31,322 nt of DNA from JBBQAA01 sp038276395 (lineage in GTDB: Bacteria; Actinomycetota; Thermoleophilia; Solirubrobacterales; Solirubrobacteraceae): positions 1 to 31,322 of the forward strand of contig JBBQAA010000049.1 of the NCBI GenBank assembly GCA_038276395.1, given 5' to 3'. Below the pieces are notes generated by a model. The model saw only the letters and a list, made by a program, of their open reading frames with translations. It was not told where the DNA came from and searched no databases. The position numbers were made by a program, and so were the translations under genes. Shown piece after piece: positions 1-8,565 of this stretch; position 1 is the stretch's first letter, and each line of letters opens with the position of its first letter.

Positions 1-14
1 CTAGACTCGCGGCC

Positions 15-893
15 GTGCCCGCGCCCGCCGGTCCCATCGTCGTCACCGGGGCCACGGGGACGACGGGCGGCGCCGTCGTCACGGCGCTGCTCGAACGGGG
101 CGCCCAGGTCCGCGCCGTGACCCGGAGCCCGCGCCGCGCGCGGAAGCTCGAGCAGAGCGCCGGGATCGAGGCGGTCGTCGCCGACCTCGACGACCCGACC
201 GCGCTCCCGCACGTGCTCGACGGGGCCTCCGCCGCCTACCTCGTCAACCCCGCCTCGCCGGGCCTCCCCGCCCGCGAGGGCGCGTTCGCCGAGGCCGCCG
301 CGGCGGCCGGCCTCCGGCTCGTCGTCAAGCTCTCGGTGATCGGGGCGGAGCCGGACGCGACCATCGACTTCGACCGCGTGCACGGCGCGGCGGAGGGGGC
401 GATCCGGCGCGGCGGCGTACCCGCCGCCATGCTCCGGGCCAACGGCTTCATGCAGAACACGCTCGCCTGGGCCGCGCAGATCCCCAGCGGCACCGTGCGC
501 ATGCCGGTCCCCGACGCCCGCTGGTCGATCATCGACGCCCGCGACATCGCCGCGGTCGCCGCCACCGCGCTCGTCGAGCCCGACCCCCACGCGGGCGCCA
601 CGTACACGCTCACCGGTCCCGAGCCGCTGTCCTCGCGCGAGGAGCTGGCGATCGTGGCGGAGCTCCTGGATCGCGATCTGAGCGTGCAGGAGTCACCGGT
701 CCCCGACACCGTCGAGCACCTGAAGGGGATTGTCGGCGAATGGACCGCCGAGCGCCTCGGCGAGCTGTGGGAGATGTACGCGACGGGCGCCGCCGAAGGG
801 GTGAGCGATGACGTGGAGCGCGTCACCGGCCGCCCGCCATGCGACTTTCGCACCTTCGCCGCCGATCACCGCGCGGCCTTCGCGGGGAGCTGA
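15..893 (+). CDS. NmrA-like NAD(P)-binding atypical SDR
   Basis: This is a 292-residue Rossmann-fold protein of the NmrA/atypical short-chain dehydrogenase family. The N-terminal nucleotide-binding loop GATGTTG (residues 12-18) follows the first beta strand, and a second basic stretch (TRSPRRARK) suits NADP binding. No classical YxxxK catalytic pair is evident, so it may be a redox sensor, quinone reductase or NAD(P)-binding regulator; the substrate cannot be read. The chosen start is GTG at 15, but an earlier start outside the window is possible. The stop lies 3 nt before the HMG-CoA reductase start, and the last codons carry that gene's ribosome binding site, so the two are probably co-transcribed. 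Confidence 0.82.
   Translation: MPAPAGPIVVTGATGTTGGAVVTALLERGAQVRAVTRSPRRARKLEQSAGIEAVVADLDDPTALPHVLDGASAAYLVNPASPGLPAREGAFAEAAAAAGLRLVVKLSVIGAEPDATIDFDRVHGAAEGAIRRGGVPAAMLRANGFMQNTLAWAAQIPSGTVRMPVPDARWSIIDARDIAAVAATALVEPDPHAGATYTLTGPEPLSSREELAIVAELLDRDLSVQESPVPDTVEHLKGIVGEWTAERLGELWEMYATGAAEGVSDDVERVTGRPPCDFRTFAADHRAAFAGS
884..889 (+). promoter_or_regulatory. Ribosome binding site for the HMG-CoA reductase gene
   Basis: GGGGAG lies 7 nt before the GTG at 897, inside the 3' end of the preceding gene. It supports that GTG as the start and indicates translation from a shared transcript. Confidence 0.6.
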
Positions 894-896
894 GCC

Positions 897-2072
897 GTGG
901 CCGAGCGCGTACCCGTCCCTCGCGACAAGGAGAACGACTACACGCCGGCCGCGGCCGCGGCCCGGCGCGAGTTCGCCACCGGGCAGAGCGGCGCCTCCCT
1001 CGAGCACGTCGGGCACTTCTCGCTCGACCCGGCGAACCTCACTGGCAACGTCGAGCAGTTCCTCGGCGTCGCGCAGGTCCCGATCGGCCTCGCCGGCCCG
1101 CTGCTCGTCGACGGCGAGCACGCTCAGGGGGAGTTCTACGTGCCGCTCGCCACCGCGGAGGGGACGCTCGTGGCCTCCTACAACCGCGGGATGCGCCTGC
1201 TCCACGAGGCCGGCGGCGTCAAGACGACGATCACCGAGGACCACATGCAGCGCGCGCCCGCGTTCCTCTTCCACAGCGCGCGCGAGGCGCGGGACTTCGA
1301 CGGCTGGATCGACGAGCGCTTCGAGGAGATCAAGGCCGCGGCCGAGGCGACGACGAGCACCGGGAAGCTGCAGGAGATCGAGCGCTACCAGGCCGGGCGG
1401 ATCCTCTACACGCGCTTCAACTACACGACCGGCGACGCCGCCGGCCAGAACCTCACCGGCAAGGCGACGCAGGCGGCGTGCCACTGGATCGTCTCCGAGC
1501 ACGCGCCGATCGAGCGCTTCTTCCTCGAGTCGAACTTCGCCACCGACAAGAAGTCCTCCCAGATCAACATGCTGAACACGCGGGGGAAGAAGGTCATCGC
1601 CGAGGCGACGATCCCCAACGAGCTGTTCAAGCGGGTCATGCGCTCGGACTCGGAGCTCATGTACCGCGCGCGGCAGGTGTCGAACCTCGGCGGCTTCATG
1701 TCGGGCGTGAACAACAACGGCGCGCACTCGGCCAATGGCATCACCGCGATGTTCATCGCCACGGGGCAGGACGCGGCCAACGTCGCGGAGTCCTCGGCCG
1801 CCTTCGTCTACGCGGAGCTGCGCCCGAACGGCGACTACTACTACGCGGTGACGATCCCCGCGCTCATCGTCGCCACCTACGGCGGGGGAACCGGCCTGGC
1901 CACCCAGCGCGAGTGTCTCGAGCTGCTCGGCTGCTACGGCGCGGGGAAGGTCCGCAAGCTGACGGAGATCGTCGCCGCCACGGTGCTGTGCGGCGAGCTG
2001 TCGCTCGGCTCGGCGATCGTCGCCGAGGAGTGGGTCGACGCCCACGACCTCTACGGGCGCAACCGGGGGTAG
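897..2072 (+). CDS. Hydroxymethylglutaryl-CoA reductase (class I-like)
   Basis: This 391-residue protein matches the catalytic domain of HMG-CoA reductase, which reduces HMG-CoA to mevalonate. All four catalytic positions can be placed: Glu88 in PLATAEG, Lys218/Lys219 in TDKKSSQIN, Asp292 in TGQDAANV, and His383 in the C-terminal AHDLYGRNR. The cofactor/substrate motif TTGDAAGQN is at 177-185. The DKK and GQDxxN context and the C-terminal His-x4-Arg-Asn pattern resemble class I enzymes rather than class II. The protein is soluble, with no membrane segments. No other mevalonate-pathway gene is in the window, so whether it serves isoprenoid synthesis or HMG-CoA use in catabolism is not shown. 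Confidence 0.93.
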   Translation: MAERVPVPRDKENDYTPAAAAARREFATGQSGASLEHVGHFSLDPANLTGNVEQFLGVAQVPIGLAGPLLVDGEHAQGEFYVPLATAEGTLVASYNRGMRLLHEAGGVKTTITEDHMQRAPAFLFHSAREARDFDGWIDERFEEIKAAAEATTSTGKLQEIERYQAGRILYTRFNYTTGDAAGQNLTGKATQAACHWIVSEHAPIERFFLESNFATDKKSSQINMLNTRGKKVIAEATIPNELFKRVMRSDSELMYRARQVSNLGGFMSGVNNNGAHSANGITAMFIATGQDAANVAESSAAFVYAELRPNGDYYYAVTIPALIVATYGGGTGLATQRECLELLGCYGAGKVRKLTEIVAATVLCGELSLGSAIVAEEWVDAHDLYGRNRG

Positions 2073-2197
2073 GGGTCAGAGGAGCCCCGGGGCAAAGTGA
2101 GCGGCGCGGGCGCGCCGGGTGGGCGCCGCCGGGCGAATCTGGCGCGCCCGCCCCGCACCGGGCAGGCCGCAGCGCTCACCCTCCGGCCCCGACCTGG

Positions 2198-2203
2198 CAC
2201 AAT
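2198..2203 (+). promoter_or_regulatory. Candidate -10 box of a leaderless transcript (GMC gene)
   Basis: CACAAT is followed by exactly 7 nt and then the GTG at 2211, so transcription would begin at or next to the start codon. The spacing equals that of the two TAGGGT-N7-ATG sites at 18330 and 20018. The box itself is a weak match to TAnnnT, and no ribosome binding site precedes the GTG. Confidence 0.4.
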
Positions 2204-2210
2204 CCGCGCC

Positions 2211-3824
2211 GTGGCGAGCTACGACTACGTGATCGTCGGGGCGGGCTCGGCGGGCTGCGTGCTCGCCAACCGCCTGAGCGAGGACCCGGACGTGCGCGTC
2301 CTGCTCCTCGAGGCGGGCGGGAAGGACCGCAGCCCGAACATCAAGATCCCCGCCGGCTTCCCCAACCAGTTCCGCACGAAGCTCGACTGGAACTACGTCA
2401 CCGAGCCTGAGCCGCACGTCGACGGCCGTGAGCTCTACGTCCCCCGCGGCAAGACCCTCGGCGGCTCGAGCTCGATGAACGCGATGCTCTACGTGCGGGG
2501 ACGGCCGATCGACTATGACCTGTGGGTCAAGGCCGGCGCCGAGGGCTGGGGGTGGGAGGACGTCCTGCCCTACTTCATGCGCTCGGAGGACAACACGCGC
2601 GGCCCCTCGGAGTTCCACGGCGCGGGCGGGGAGCTCAAGGTCTCAGACCAGCGCTCGCCCCGGCCGCTGAACGACACGTTCCTCGCGGCCTGCGCGGCCA
2701 CGGGGATCCCCAACGTCGCCGACTACAACGGCCCCGAGCAGGACGGCGCCTCGCCCTTCCAGACGACCCAGAAGGAAGGCCGCCGCTGGTCGACGGCCGA
2801 CGCCTTCCTGCGCCCGGTGCTGAAGCGCGAGAATCTCGAGGTCCGCACCGGCGCGCTGGTGCTCGGCCTGGAGCTCGAGGCAGGGCGCGTGACCGGCGTC
2901 CGGGTCAGGGCCGGGCGGCGCGGGAGCGAGGTGCTCCGAGCCGAGCGCGAGGTCATCCTCGCCGCGGGCGCCATCAACTCGCCCCATCTGCTCATGCTCT
3001 CCGGCGTCGGGCACCCGGACGAGCTCCGCGTCGCGGGCGTCACGCCCCGCCACGAGCTGCCGGGCGTCGGACGCAACCTGCAGGACCATCCGTTTCTCAC
3101 GCTCATGTGGGAGGTCACGGAGACGAACACCCTCTACGGCGCCGACGCCCCCAAGTACCTGGCCCAGTGGCTCCTGCGCCGCACCGGGCCGCTGACCTCG
3201 ACGGTGGCCGAGGTCGTCGCCTTCGTCCGCACCCGGGGCGGCCTGCCCGCGCCCGACATCCAGTTCCACGCCGGCTCGGCCTACTACGAGGACCACGGCG
3301 CCGAGACCTGGGACGGCCACGCCTTCGTCGTCGGGCCGACGCTCGTCTCCCCCCAGGCCCGCGGGCAGATCTGGCTGCGCTCCGCCGAGCCGACCGAGAA
3401 GCCGCGCATCCTCACCAACTCGCTCTCCGAGCCCGAGGACGTCGCCTCGCTCGTGGCGGGGATGAAGCTCGCGCGCGAGGTCATGGCCGCCGACCCGATG
3501 GCGGGCAAGGTCCTCCGCGAGCTGAAGCCGGGCGTCCACGTGCAGGACGACGAGGACCTCGCCGCCGACCTCCGCCGCCGTCTCATGCTGATCTACCACC
3601 CCGTCGGCACGTGCCGGATGGGCACGGGGGAGGACGCCGTGCTCGACCCCGAGCTGCGGGTGCGCGGGCTCGAGGGCCTGCGCGTCGTCGACGCCTCGGT
3701 CATGCCGGTCATCCCCGGTGGGAACACGAACGCCCCGACCATCATGGTCGCGGAGCGCGCGAGCGACCTCATTCGCGGGCGCGCGCCGCTCGGGAGCGCC
3801 GGCGTGGCCGGCGCCGCGGCGTGA
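2211..3824 (+). CDS. GMC family FAD-dependent oxidoreductase (choline dehydrogenase-like)
   Basis: This 537-residue glucose-methanol-choline oxidoreductase oxidises an alcohol group with FAD. The dinucleotide-binding GAGSAG motif is at residues 10-15. The GMC signature region GKTLGGSSSMNAMLYVRG follows, then the second signature GAINSPHLLMLSGVG. The C-terminal active-site motif is HPVGTCRMG with His463, and GGNTNAPTIM supplies the partner Asn near 505-507. The frame stays open to 2097, but the start is placed at GTG 2211 because the FAD-binding strand begins immediately after it and the upstream codons look non-coding. The choline dehydrogenase/alcohol oxidase subfamily is certain; the substrate is not. 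It is followed after 15 nt by the methyltransferase gene. Confidence 0.9.
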   Translation: MASYDYVIVGAGSAGCVLANRLSEDPDVRVLLLEAGGKDRSPNIKIPAGFPNQFRTKLDWNYVTEPEPHVDGRELYVPRGKTLGGSSSMNAMLYVRGRPIDYDLWVKAGAEGWGWEDVLPYFMRSEDNTRGPSEFHGAGGELKVSDQRSPRPLNDTFLAACAATGIPNVADYNGPEQDGASPFQTTQKEGRRWSTADAFLRPVLKRENLEVRTGALVLGLELEAGRVTGVRVRAGRRGSEVLRAEREVILAAGAINSPHLLMLSGVGHPDELRVAGVTPRHELPGVGRNLQDHPFLTLMWEVTETNTLYGADAPKYLAQWLLRRTGPLTSTVAEVVAFVRTRGGLPAPDIQFHAGSAYYEDHGAETWDGHAFVVGPTLVSPQARGQIWLRSAEPTEKPRILTNSLSEPEDVASLVAGMKLAREVMAADPMAGKVLRELKPGVHVQDDEDLAADLRRRLMLIYHPVGTCRMGTGEDAVLDPELRVRGLEGLRVVDASVMPVIPGGNTNAPTIMVAERASDLIRGRAPLGSAGVAGAAA

Positions 3825-3839
3825 GCCTGCCCCGCCGTA

Positions 3840-4739
3840 GTGGCCGACAGCGCTGAGATCGAGTTCACCTACAGCCTGATCGACCGGATCTTCCGGCTGA
3901 GCCTCGGCGAGCTCGCCGACTTCAGCGGCGCCCGGTACGAGGGGGACTTCTCGCTCACGCTTGAGCAGGCCCAGGCCCGCAAGCACGACTACGTGGCCGA
4001 GCAGATCGGCGTCGGCCCAAGTCGTCGGCTGCTCGACCTCGGCTGCGGCTGGGGCCCGCTGCTCGCCGACGCGCGCCGGCGCGGCGCGGCCGGGCTCGGC
4101 GTCACGCTCTCGAGCGCCCAGGCCGAGGCGTGCCGCCGCCACGGCCTCGACGTGCGCGTCCACGACGCGCGCGCCGTCGACCGGGAGACCTTCGGCGGCT
4201 TCGATGCGGTGGCGAGCCTCGGCGCCTTCGAGCACTTCTGCTCACGCGAGGAGCACGCCGCGGGGCGGCAGGAGGAGATCTACCGTCGCGTGTTCGCGAA
4301 TGCGGCCGGGATCCTCCCGGCGGGCGGGCGGCTCTACCTGCAGACGATGGTCTTCGGGCGGAACATGATCCCGCTCGAGCAGGCGAGCCTCGAGGCCCCG
4401 CGGGAGTCCGACGCCTGGTACCTCGCGCTGCTCGAGAAGCAGTTCCCCGGCTCCCTCCTGCCCTTCGGCGCCGAGCAGGTGGTGGATTGCGCGGCGCCCG
4501 GCTTCCGCCTCGTGGAGTCGAGCAGCGGGCGGCTCGACTACATCGAGACGATCCGCCAGTGGCGCGCGCGCTTCGGCGCGCCGAGCCTGCGCAAGACGCT
4601 CTTCAAGGCCCGGCTCGTGCCGCGCTGGCTGACGAGCCGGGACTTCCGCCTGGCCTTCACCTCCGGGGTCAGCGCCAACTCCGTGTGCTTCGAGCGCGAG
4701 CTGCTCGACCACTTTCGCTTCGTGTTCGAGAAGGCGTGA
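3840..4739 (+). CDS. SAM-dependent methyltransferase, cyclopropane-fatty-acid synthase family
   Basis: This 299-residue methyltransferase resembles cyclopropane-fatty-acyl-phospholipid synthases and mycolic acid methyltransferases, which transfer a methyl(ene) group from SAM to unsaturated acyl chains. SAM-binding motif I, LDLGCGWG, is at residues 65-72. The family signature SLGAFEHF (127-134) aligns with the S-I/L-G-M-F-E-H segment of CFA synthases. The protein is about 90-100 residues shorter than E. coli Cfa and close in size to mycobacterial CmaA/Pca enzymes. The start is GTG at 3840, 15 nt after the GMC gene, so an operon with it is likely. Lipid modification is an inference; other small-molecule methylation is possible. 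Confidence 0.85.
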   Translation: MADSAEIEFTYSLIDRIFRLSLGELADFSGARYEGDFSLTLEQAQARKHDYVAEQIGVGPSRRLLDLGCGWGPLLADARRRGAAGLGVTLSSAQAEACRRHGLDVRVHDARAVDRETFGGFDAVASLGAFEHFCSREEHAAGRQEEIYRRVFANAAGILPAGGRLYLQTMVFGRNMIPLEQASLEAPRESDAWYLALLEKQFPGSLLPFGAEQVVDCAAPGFRLVESSSGRLDYIETIRQWRARFGAPSLRKTLFKARLVPRWLTSRDFRLAFTSGVSANSVCFERELLDHFRFVFEKA

Positions 4740-4777
4740 GCGCGACCCTCCGGGCGCCGCTGTGCAAGGGTGCGGGC

Positions 4778-6982
4778 ATGCACCGATCGCTCGCCCTCGC
4801 CTTCCTTCTCCTGCTCCTTTCCGGAGCTTCGGCCGCCCGCGCAGCCGGAGGCCTGACCGTCACCGGGAGCGTCCAGCAGATCGACGTCACCGGTGCGGCG
4901 CCGGGCGCGCGGCTCGCGCTGCACTCGTCCACGGGCGCGACGCTCGCCACGCGGCGCGCGACGTCGCTCGGCGCCGTCGTCTTCCGCGGCCTGCGGACCG
5001 GGCCCGGCTACCGCGTCACGCCCGGTGGCGGGGGCGCGGTCACCGTCCTCCCCGACCGCCCGGCCCCGCCGAGCACGAAGGGCTACGACCAGAGGATCCC
5101 CAAGTCGGGCTACGGCTACCTGCGCACGCGCGACGGAACGAAGCTCGCGATCGACGTGCGGCTGCCGAGCGGGAAGGGCCCGTTCCCGACGCTCGTCGAG
5201 TACTCGGGCTACGGCTACGCCAGGCCGAGCGGCGCCCAGAGCGGCATCTCGCCGATCGCCACGCTCCTCGGCTTCGCGGTCGTCGACGTGAACATGCGCG
5301 GCACCGGCTGCTCGGGCGGCGCCTTTGACTACTTCGACCCGCTGCAGAGCCTCGACGGCTACGACGCCGTCGAGACCGTGGCGCGGCAGCCGTGGGTGCT
5401 GCACCACAAGGTGGGGATGATGGGGATCTCCTACGGCGGCATCTCCCAGCTCTTCGTGGGCGCGACGAACCCGCCGAGCCTGGCCGCGATCGCGCCGCTC
5501 TCGGTGATCGACAACACGGCGACGACGCTCTACCCGGGCGGCTTCCTCAACACCGGCTTCGCGCTCAACTGGGGCCGGGAGCGCGTGCACGACGCGATGC
5601 CCGCCTCGGCCACCGGCGGCCAGCCGTGGGCGCTTGAGCGCATCAAGGACGGCGACAGGACCTGCCAGGCCAACCAGGCGCTCCACTCCCAGGCCGTCGA
5701 CCTGATCGCCAAGATCCGTCGCAACAAGTACTACGTGCCGTCGGTCGCCGATCCACTCTCCCCGGTCACCTTCGTCCACAAGATCCACGAGCCGGTGTTC
5801 CTCGCCTGCCAGTGGGAGGACGAGCAGACGGGCGGCCACTGCGCGACGCTGGCCAGCCGCCTGACGGGCACGAAGCGCAAGTGGATCACGTTCACCAACG
5901 GGACCCACATCGACTCGCTCGACCCGGCCACGTTCAACCGCTGGCTCGACTTCCTCTCGCTCTACGTCGCCCGCCGCGTGCCGCGGGTTCCCGGCGCGAT
6001 CGCCAAGGCGCTCGCGCCGACGATCTTCGCCGTCGCGATGGGGGTCAAGGGCGTACAGCTCCCGCCCGACCCGATCCAGGAGAAGCCGACCTACGCGAGC
6101 GCGCTGGCCGCCTTCCAGAAGCTCCCGCCCGTGCGCATCCTGTTCGACAACGGGGGCGTGGAGAAGGGGAAGCCCTACCCGGCCTTCGAGCAGTCCTGGC
6201 CGCGCTTTCCGCTGCCGCGGACCCGCGCGCGCTCGTGGTGGCTGGCGGGCGGCGGGCTGCTGTCCGACTACTACCCCCGGACGCACGGCGGCGCCGACGC
6301 CTTCACGTGGCGCCAGAGCGCCCGGCCGCCGACCGACTTCACCGGCGACACGTCCGGCGGCACGAACGGCCTGTGGACGGACACGCCGAGCTACCGCTGG
6401 ACGGAGAACTCGGCGGGCACGGCGGTCTCCTACGTGACGCGGCCGCTGCGGGGCCCGGTCGCCGTCATCGGCGCGGGCGCGCTGCGGGCGTGGGTCAAGA
6501 CCTCGGTGCCGAGCGCCGACCTCCAGGTCACGGTCTCCGAGGTGCGGCCGGACGGCCGCGAGGTGTTCGTCCAGAACGGCTGGCTGCGCACGAGCGCGCG
6601 CAAGCTCGACCCGGCCAAGAGCACGTTCCTCGAGCCGGTTCCGAGCCTCACCCGCGCCGATGCGGCGCCCATGCCGCGCGGCCGCTTCGCCCGGGTCGTC
6701 GTCCCCCTCTACTACGAGGGCCACGTCTACCGTCGGGGCTCTCGCCTGCGGATCGTCGTCACGGCGCCGAGCGGGGATCAGCCCGTCTGGTCCTTCGGGG
6801 AGACGACGCCGACGAGGAGCGCCCGGATCACGATCGCGCGCTCGGCCCCGCACGCCTCGCGGCTCGTGCTGCCCGTCGTCGGCCATGTGCGGGTGCCCCA
6901 CGCCGAGCGCTTCCCGCCCTGCCCGGGGCTCCGCGGCGAGCCGTGCCGGCGCTACGTGCCGATCGTCAACGGGAAGGGGTAG
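4778..6982 (+). CDS. Secreted CocE/NonD (X-Pro dipeptidyl-peptidase S15-type) hydrolase
   Basis: This 734-residue protein begins with a signal peptide: positive MHR, a long Leu/Ala core, and a probable cut after ARA near residue 22. Next comes a small beta-rich region (about 25-95), an alpha/beta-hydrolase core, and a C-terminal jelly-roll like PepX_C (about 460-700). The catalytic triad can be proposed: Ser218 in GISYGG, Asp348 in QWEDEQTGG and His377 in NGTHIDS. Family members include cocaine esterase, glutaryl-7-ACA acylase and X-Pro dipeptidyl peptidase, so it hydrolyses an ester or amide outside the membrane; the substrate is unknown. ATG 4778 is chosen because it gives the signal peptide; the frame is open further upstream but overlaps the methyltransferase gene. 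Confidence 0.88.
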   Translation: MHRSLALAFLLLLLSGASAARAAGGLTVTGSVQQIDVTGAAPGARLALHSSTGATLATRRATSLGAVVFRGLRTGPGYRVTPGGGGAVTVLPDRPAPPSTKGYDQRIPKSGYGYLRTRDGTKLAIDVRLPSGKGPFPTLVEYSGYGYARPSGAQSGISPIATLLGFAVVDVNMRGTGCSGGAFDYFDPLQSLDGYDAVETVARQPWVLHHKVGMMGISYGGISQLFVGATNPPSLAAIAPLSVIDNTATTLYPGGFLNTGFALNWGRERVHDAMPASATGGQPWALERIKDGDRTCQANQALHSQAVDLIAKIRRNKYYVPSVADPLSPVTFVHKIHEPVFLACQWEDEQTGGHCATLASRLTGTKRKWITFTNGTHIDSLDPATFNRWLDFLSLYVARRVPRVPGAIAKALAPTIFAVAMGVKGVQLPPDPIQEKPTYASALAAFQKLPPVRILFDNGGVEKGKPYPAFEQSWPRFPLPRTRARSWWLAGGGLLSDYYPRTHGGADAFTWRQSARPPTDFTGDTSGGTNGLWTDTPSYRWTENSAGTAVSYVTRPLRGPVAVIGAGALRAWVKTSVPSADLQVTVSEVRPDGREVFVQNGWLRTSARKLDPAKSTFLEPVPSLTRADAAPMPRGRFARVVVPLYYEGHVYRRGSRLRIVVTAPSGDQPVWSFGETTPTRSARITIARSAPHASRLVLPVVGHVRVPHAERFPPCPGLRGEPCRRYVPIVNGKG

Positions 6983-6991
6983 CCGCCGGCC

Positions 6992-7111
6992 TCAGCTGTA
7001 GTACCAGGTGAGGACCCGGATCTTCCGGTCGAGGTCGTAGCGGATGGGGATCGTCAGGTAGCGCCGGCCGAGGTCGACGCCGTAGAACCCCCACAGGCCG
7101 TTGCCGCCGAG
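6992..7111 (-). pseudogene. C-terminal remnant of an unidentified protein
   Basis: The last roughly 39 codons before the TGA at 6992 read as natural protein (a segment with GLWGFYGVDLGRRYLTIPIRY and a WYYS terminus). Upstream in the same frame the sequence turns into Arg/Pro/Ser-rich nonsense and no convincing start is found. I do not recognise the family. It lies directly beside the peptidase S51 remnant, so both may come from the same decayed stretch. Confidence 0.35.
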
Positions 7112-7193
7112 ACGGACGGGGGATCGGGAAGGGCGGCAATCTACCGGATCTCGGCGCGGAAGCGGCGTGCTTCGCATAGCGGGGAGGCTCCGG

Positions 7194-7460
7194 CAGGCGG
7201 CGGACATCGAGCGGCGTCTCGCGCGCGCCACCCGCGCCGTCGGGCTCGACGCGCCAGGCGCCCGCCTGGCGACGCGCGCTGACGGCCTCGGCCAGCTCCG
7301 TGCCGTGCCAGGGCAGCGCGACGCCATCGTCGACGCCGTAGCCCGCCGGGATGCGCTCGGCGCCGACGGCGTCGAGGTAGCGCGGCCGCCGCTCGGGCTC
7401 GGAGTGGTAGTGGACGGAGTCGCTCCCGGGCAGGAAGCCGAGCCCGGCCACGGGCCGCGG
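7194..7460 (-). pseudogene. Peptidase S51 (dipeptidase E-like) C-terminal remnant
   Basis: About 88 codons in one - frame match the C-terminal half of actinobacterial peptidase E-like proteins. They contain GLGFLPGS, then HYHSEPERRPRYL, then IPAGYGVDDGVAL, then GTELAEAVSARR and ETPLDVRRL. The N-terminal half of the family, which contains the nucleophilic serine, is absent upstream, and downstream of about 7194 the frame loses family character. It is therefore a non-functional remnant. Recognition is from the pattern of conserved segments, not from a search. Confidence 0.6.
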
Positions 7461-7614
7461 CGGGAATGCCGGCCGGGCCGACATAACCGTCCACCGACCG
7501 CTCGGAGGAGCGCGCGGGACAGAAATGCTCGCCAGGACGACATTGCTGTCCACCGAGGCGATCCGCGCGACGCCTGAGCGAGTCCGGGCCTCGGCGGCGA
7601 ACCCACGTCGAGGC

Positions 7615-8565
7615 TCAGGCCTCGAGCAGCTCCCGGAACGCCGCGCACGTCCGCCGCACCGCGTCCTTGGCCACCGGCGAGAGCGCGGCGAGGTCGAAGA
7701 ACCCGTGGATCAGGCCGTCGAAGCGAATCGGGGTGACGTCGACGCCGGAGGTCCCGAGCATGTACGCGTAGGACTCCCCCTCGTCGCGCAGCGGGTCGTG
7801 TTCGGCGGTGACGATCACCGCGGGCGGCAGGTCGTCGTGGTCGGCGTGCATGGGGGAGAGCAAGGGGTCCGAGCGATCCTCGGCGGTGCTCGTGTAGTGG
7901 CGGTCGAACCAGCCCATGTCCGCCCGGGTGAGCAGGAAGCCCTCGGCGTTCTCCACCCGTGAGGGATACTGCGCGTCGCCGCCCGTGAAGTCCGTCCCGG
8001 GGTAGATGAGGAGCTGGGCCTTGAGCGCGGGGCCGCCCTCGTCCCGGCAGCGGATCGTCGTGACCGCGGCCAGGTTCCCGCCCGCCGAGTCGCCCGCTAT
8101 CCCGAGGCGTGACGGGTCCCCGCCCAGCTCCTCGATGTGCGAGGCGGCCCAGCGCGTGGCGACGAAGCAGTCCTCAGGCGCGGCCGGCCACGGATCCTCG
8201 GGCGCGCGGCGGTAGTCGACCGACAGCACGTCGGCGCCGGTCTCCCGGCAGATCCAGCGGCACTGGTTGTCGTGGGTGTCGAGATCGCCGAGGACGTAGC
8301 CGCCGCCGTGGAGGAAGACCACCGTCGGCCGCGGGCCTTCGCCCTCGGGCGCGTAGTGGCGCGCGGGGCGGGGGCCCTCGGCGCCGCCGTCCACCTCGAG
8401 GTCGCGGACCGAGGCCACGGGGACGACGTGCTCGGGCTTTCGCGAGCCGATGGCGAGCGTGCGGAACCCCTCGCGCGCCTCCTCGACCGACGTCTGGGTG
8501 AGCGAGGGCCGGCCCAGCCCCGCGAGGATGTCGAGCATGCGCTGGATGGGCGGGTCGACCGCCAT
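7615..8565 (-). CDS. Alpha/beta hydrolase, hormone-sensitive-lipase (fold-3) family esterase
   Basis: This 316-residue esterase of the HSL/fold-3 family hydrolyses short to medium acyl esters. The oxyanion-hole motif is HGGG (86-89). The nucleophile is Ser160 in GDSAGGN, with Asp257 (TAEHDPLRDEG) and His287 (LIHGFF) completing the triad. There is no signal peptide, so it is cytoplasmic. The ATG directly abuts the TAG of the upstream acyl-CoA dehydrogenase gene (8566-8568), which points to co-translation as the last gene of the operon running leftward from about 12 kb. A role in releasing acids or alcohols for CoA-dependent breakdown is an inference from context. Confidence 0.9.
   Translation of the reverse strand: MAVDPPIQRMLDILAGLGRPSLTQTSVEEAREGFRTLAIGSRKPEHVVPVASVRDLEVDGGAEGPRPARHYAPEGEGPRPTVVFLHGGGYVLGDLDTHDNQCRWICRETGADVLSVDYRRAPEDPWPAAPEDCFVATRWAASHIEELGGDPSRLGIAGDSAGGNLAAVTTIRCRDEGGPALKAQLLIYPGTDFTGGDAQYPSRVENAEGFLLTRADMGWFDRHYTSTAEDRSDPLLSPMHADHDDLPPAVIVTAEHDPLRDEGESYAYMLGTSGVDVTPIRFDGLIHGFFDLAALSPVAKDAVRRTCAAFRELLEA

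Noticed and set aside
693..2045. A 450-codon open frame on the - strand opposite HMG-CoA reductase.
   Set aside because: Composition is that of a GC-rich antisense frame and no motif is seen, while the + strand has a complete enzyme with all catalytic residues.
2643..4235. A 530-codon open frame on the - strand opposite the GMC gene and methyltransferase.
   Set aside because: It spans two opposite genes and their gap, with no family signal.
4538..6901. A 787-codon open frame on the - strand opposite the CocE-like hydrolase.
   Set aside because: It is Arg/Gly/Ala/Asp-rich without any family pattern and lies fully antisense to a convincing gene; long antisense frames are expected at this GC content.
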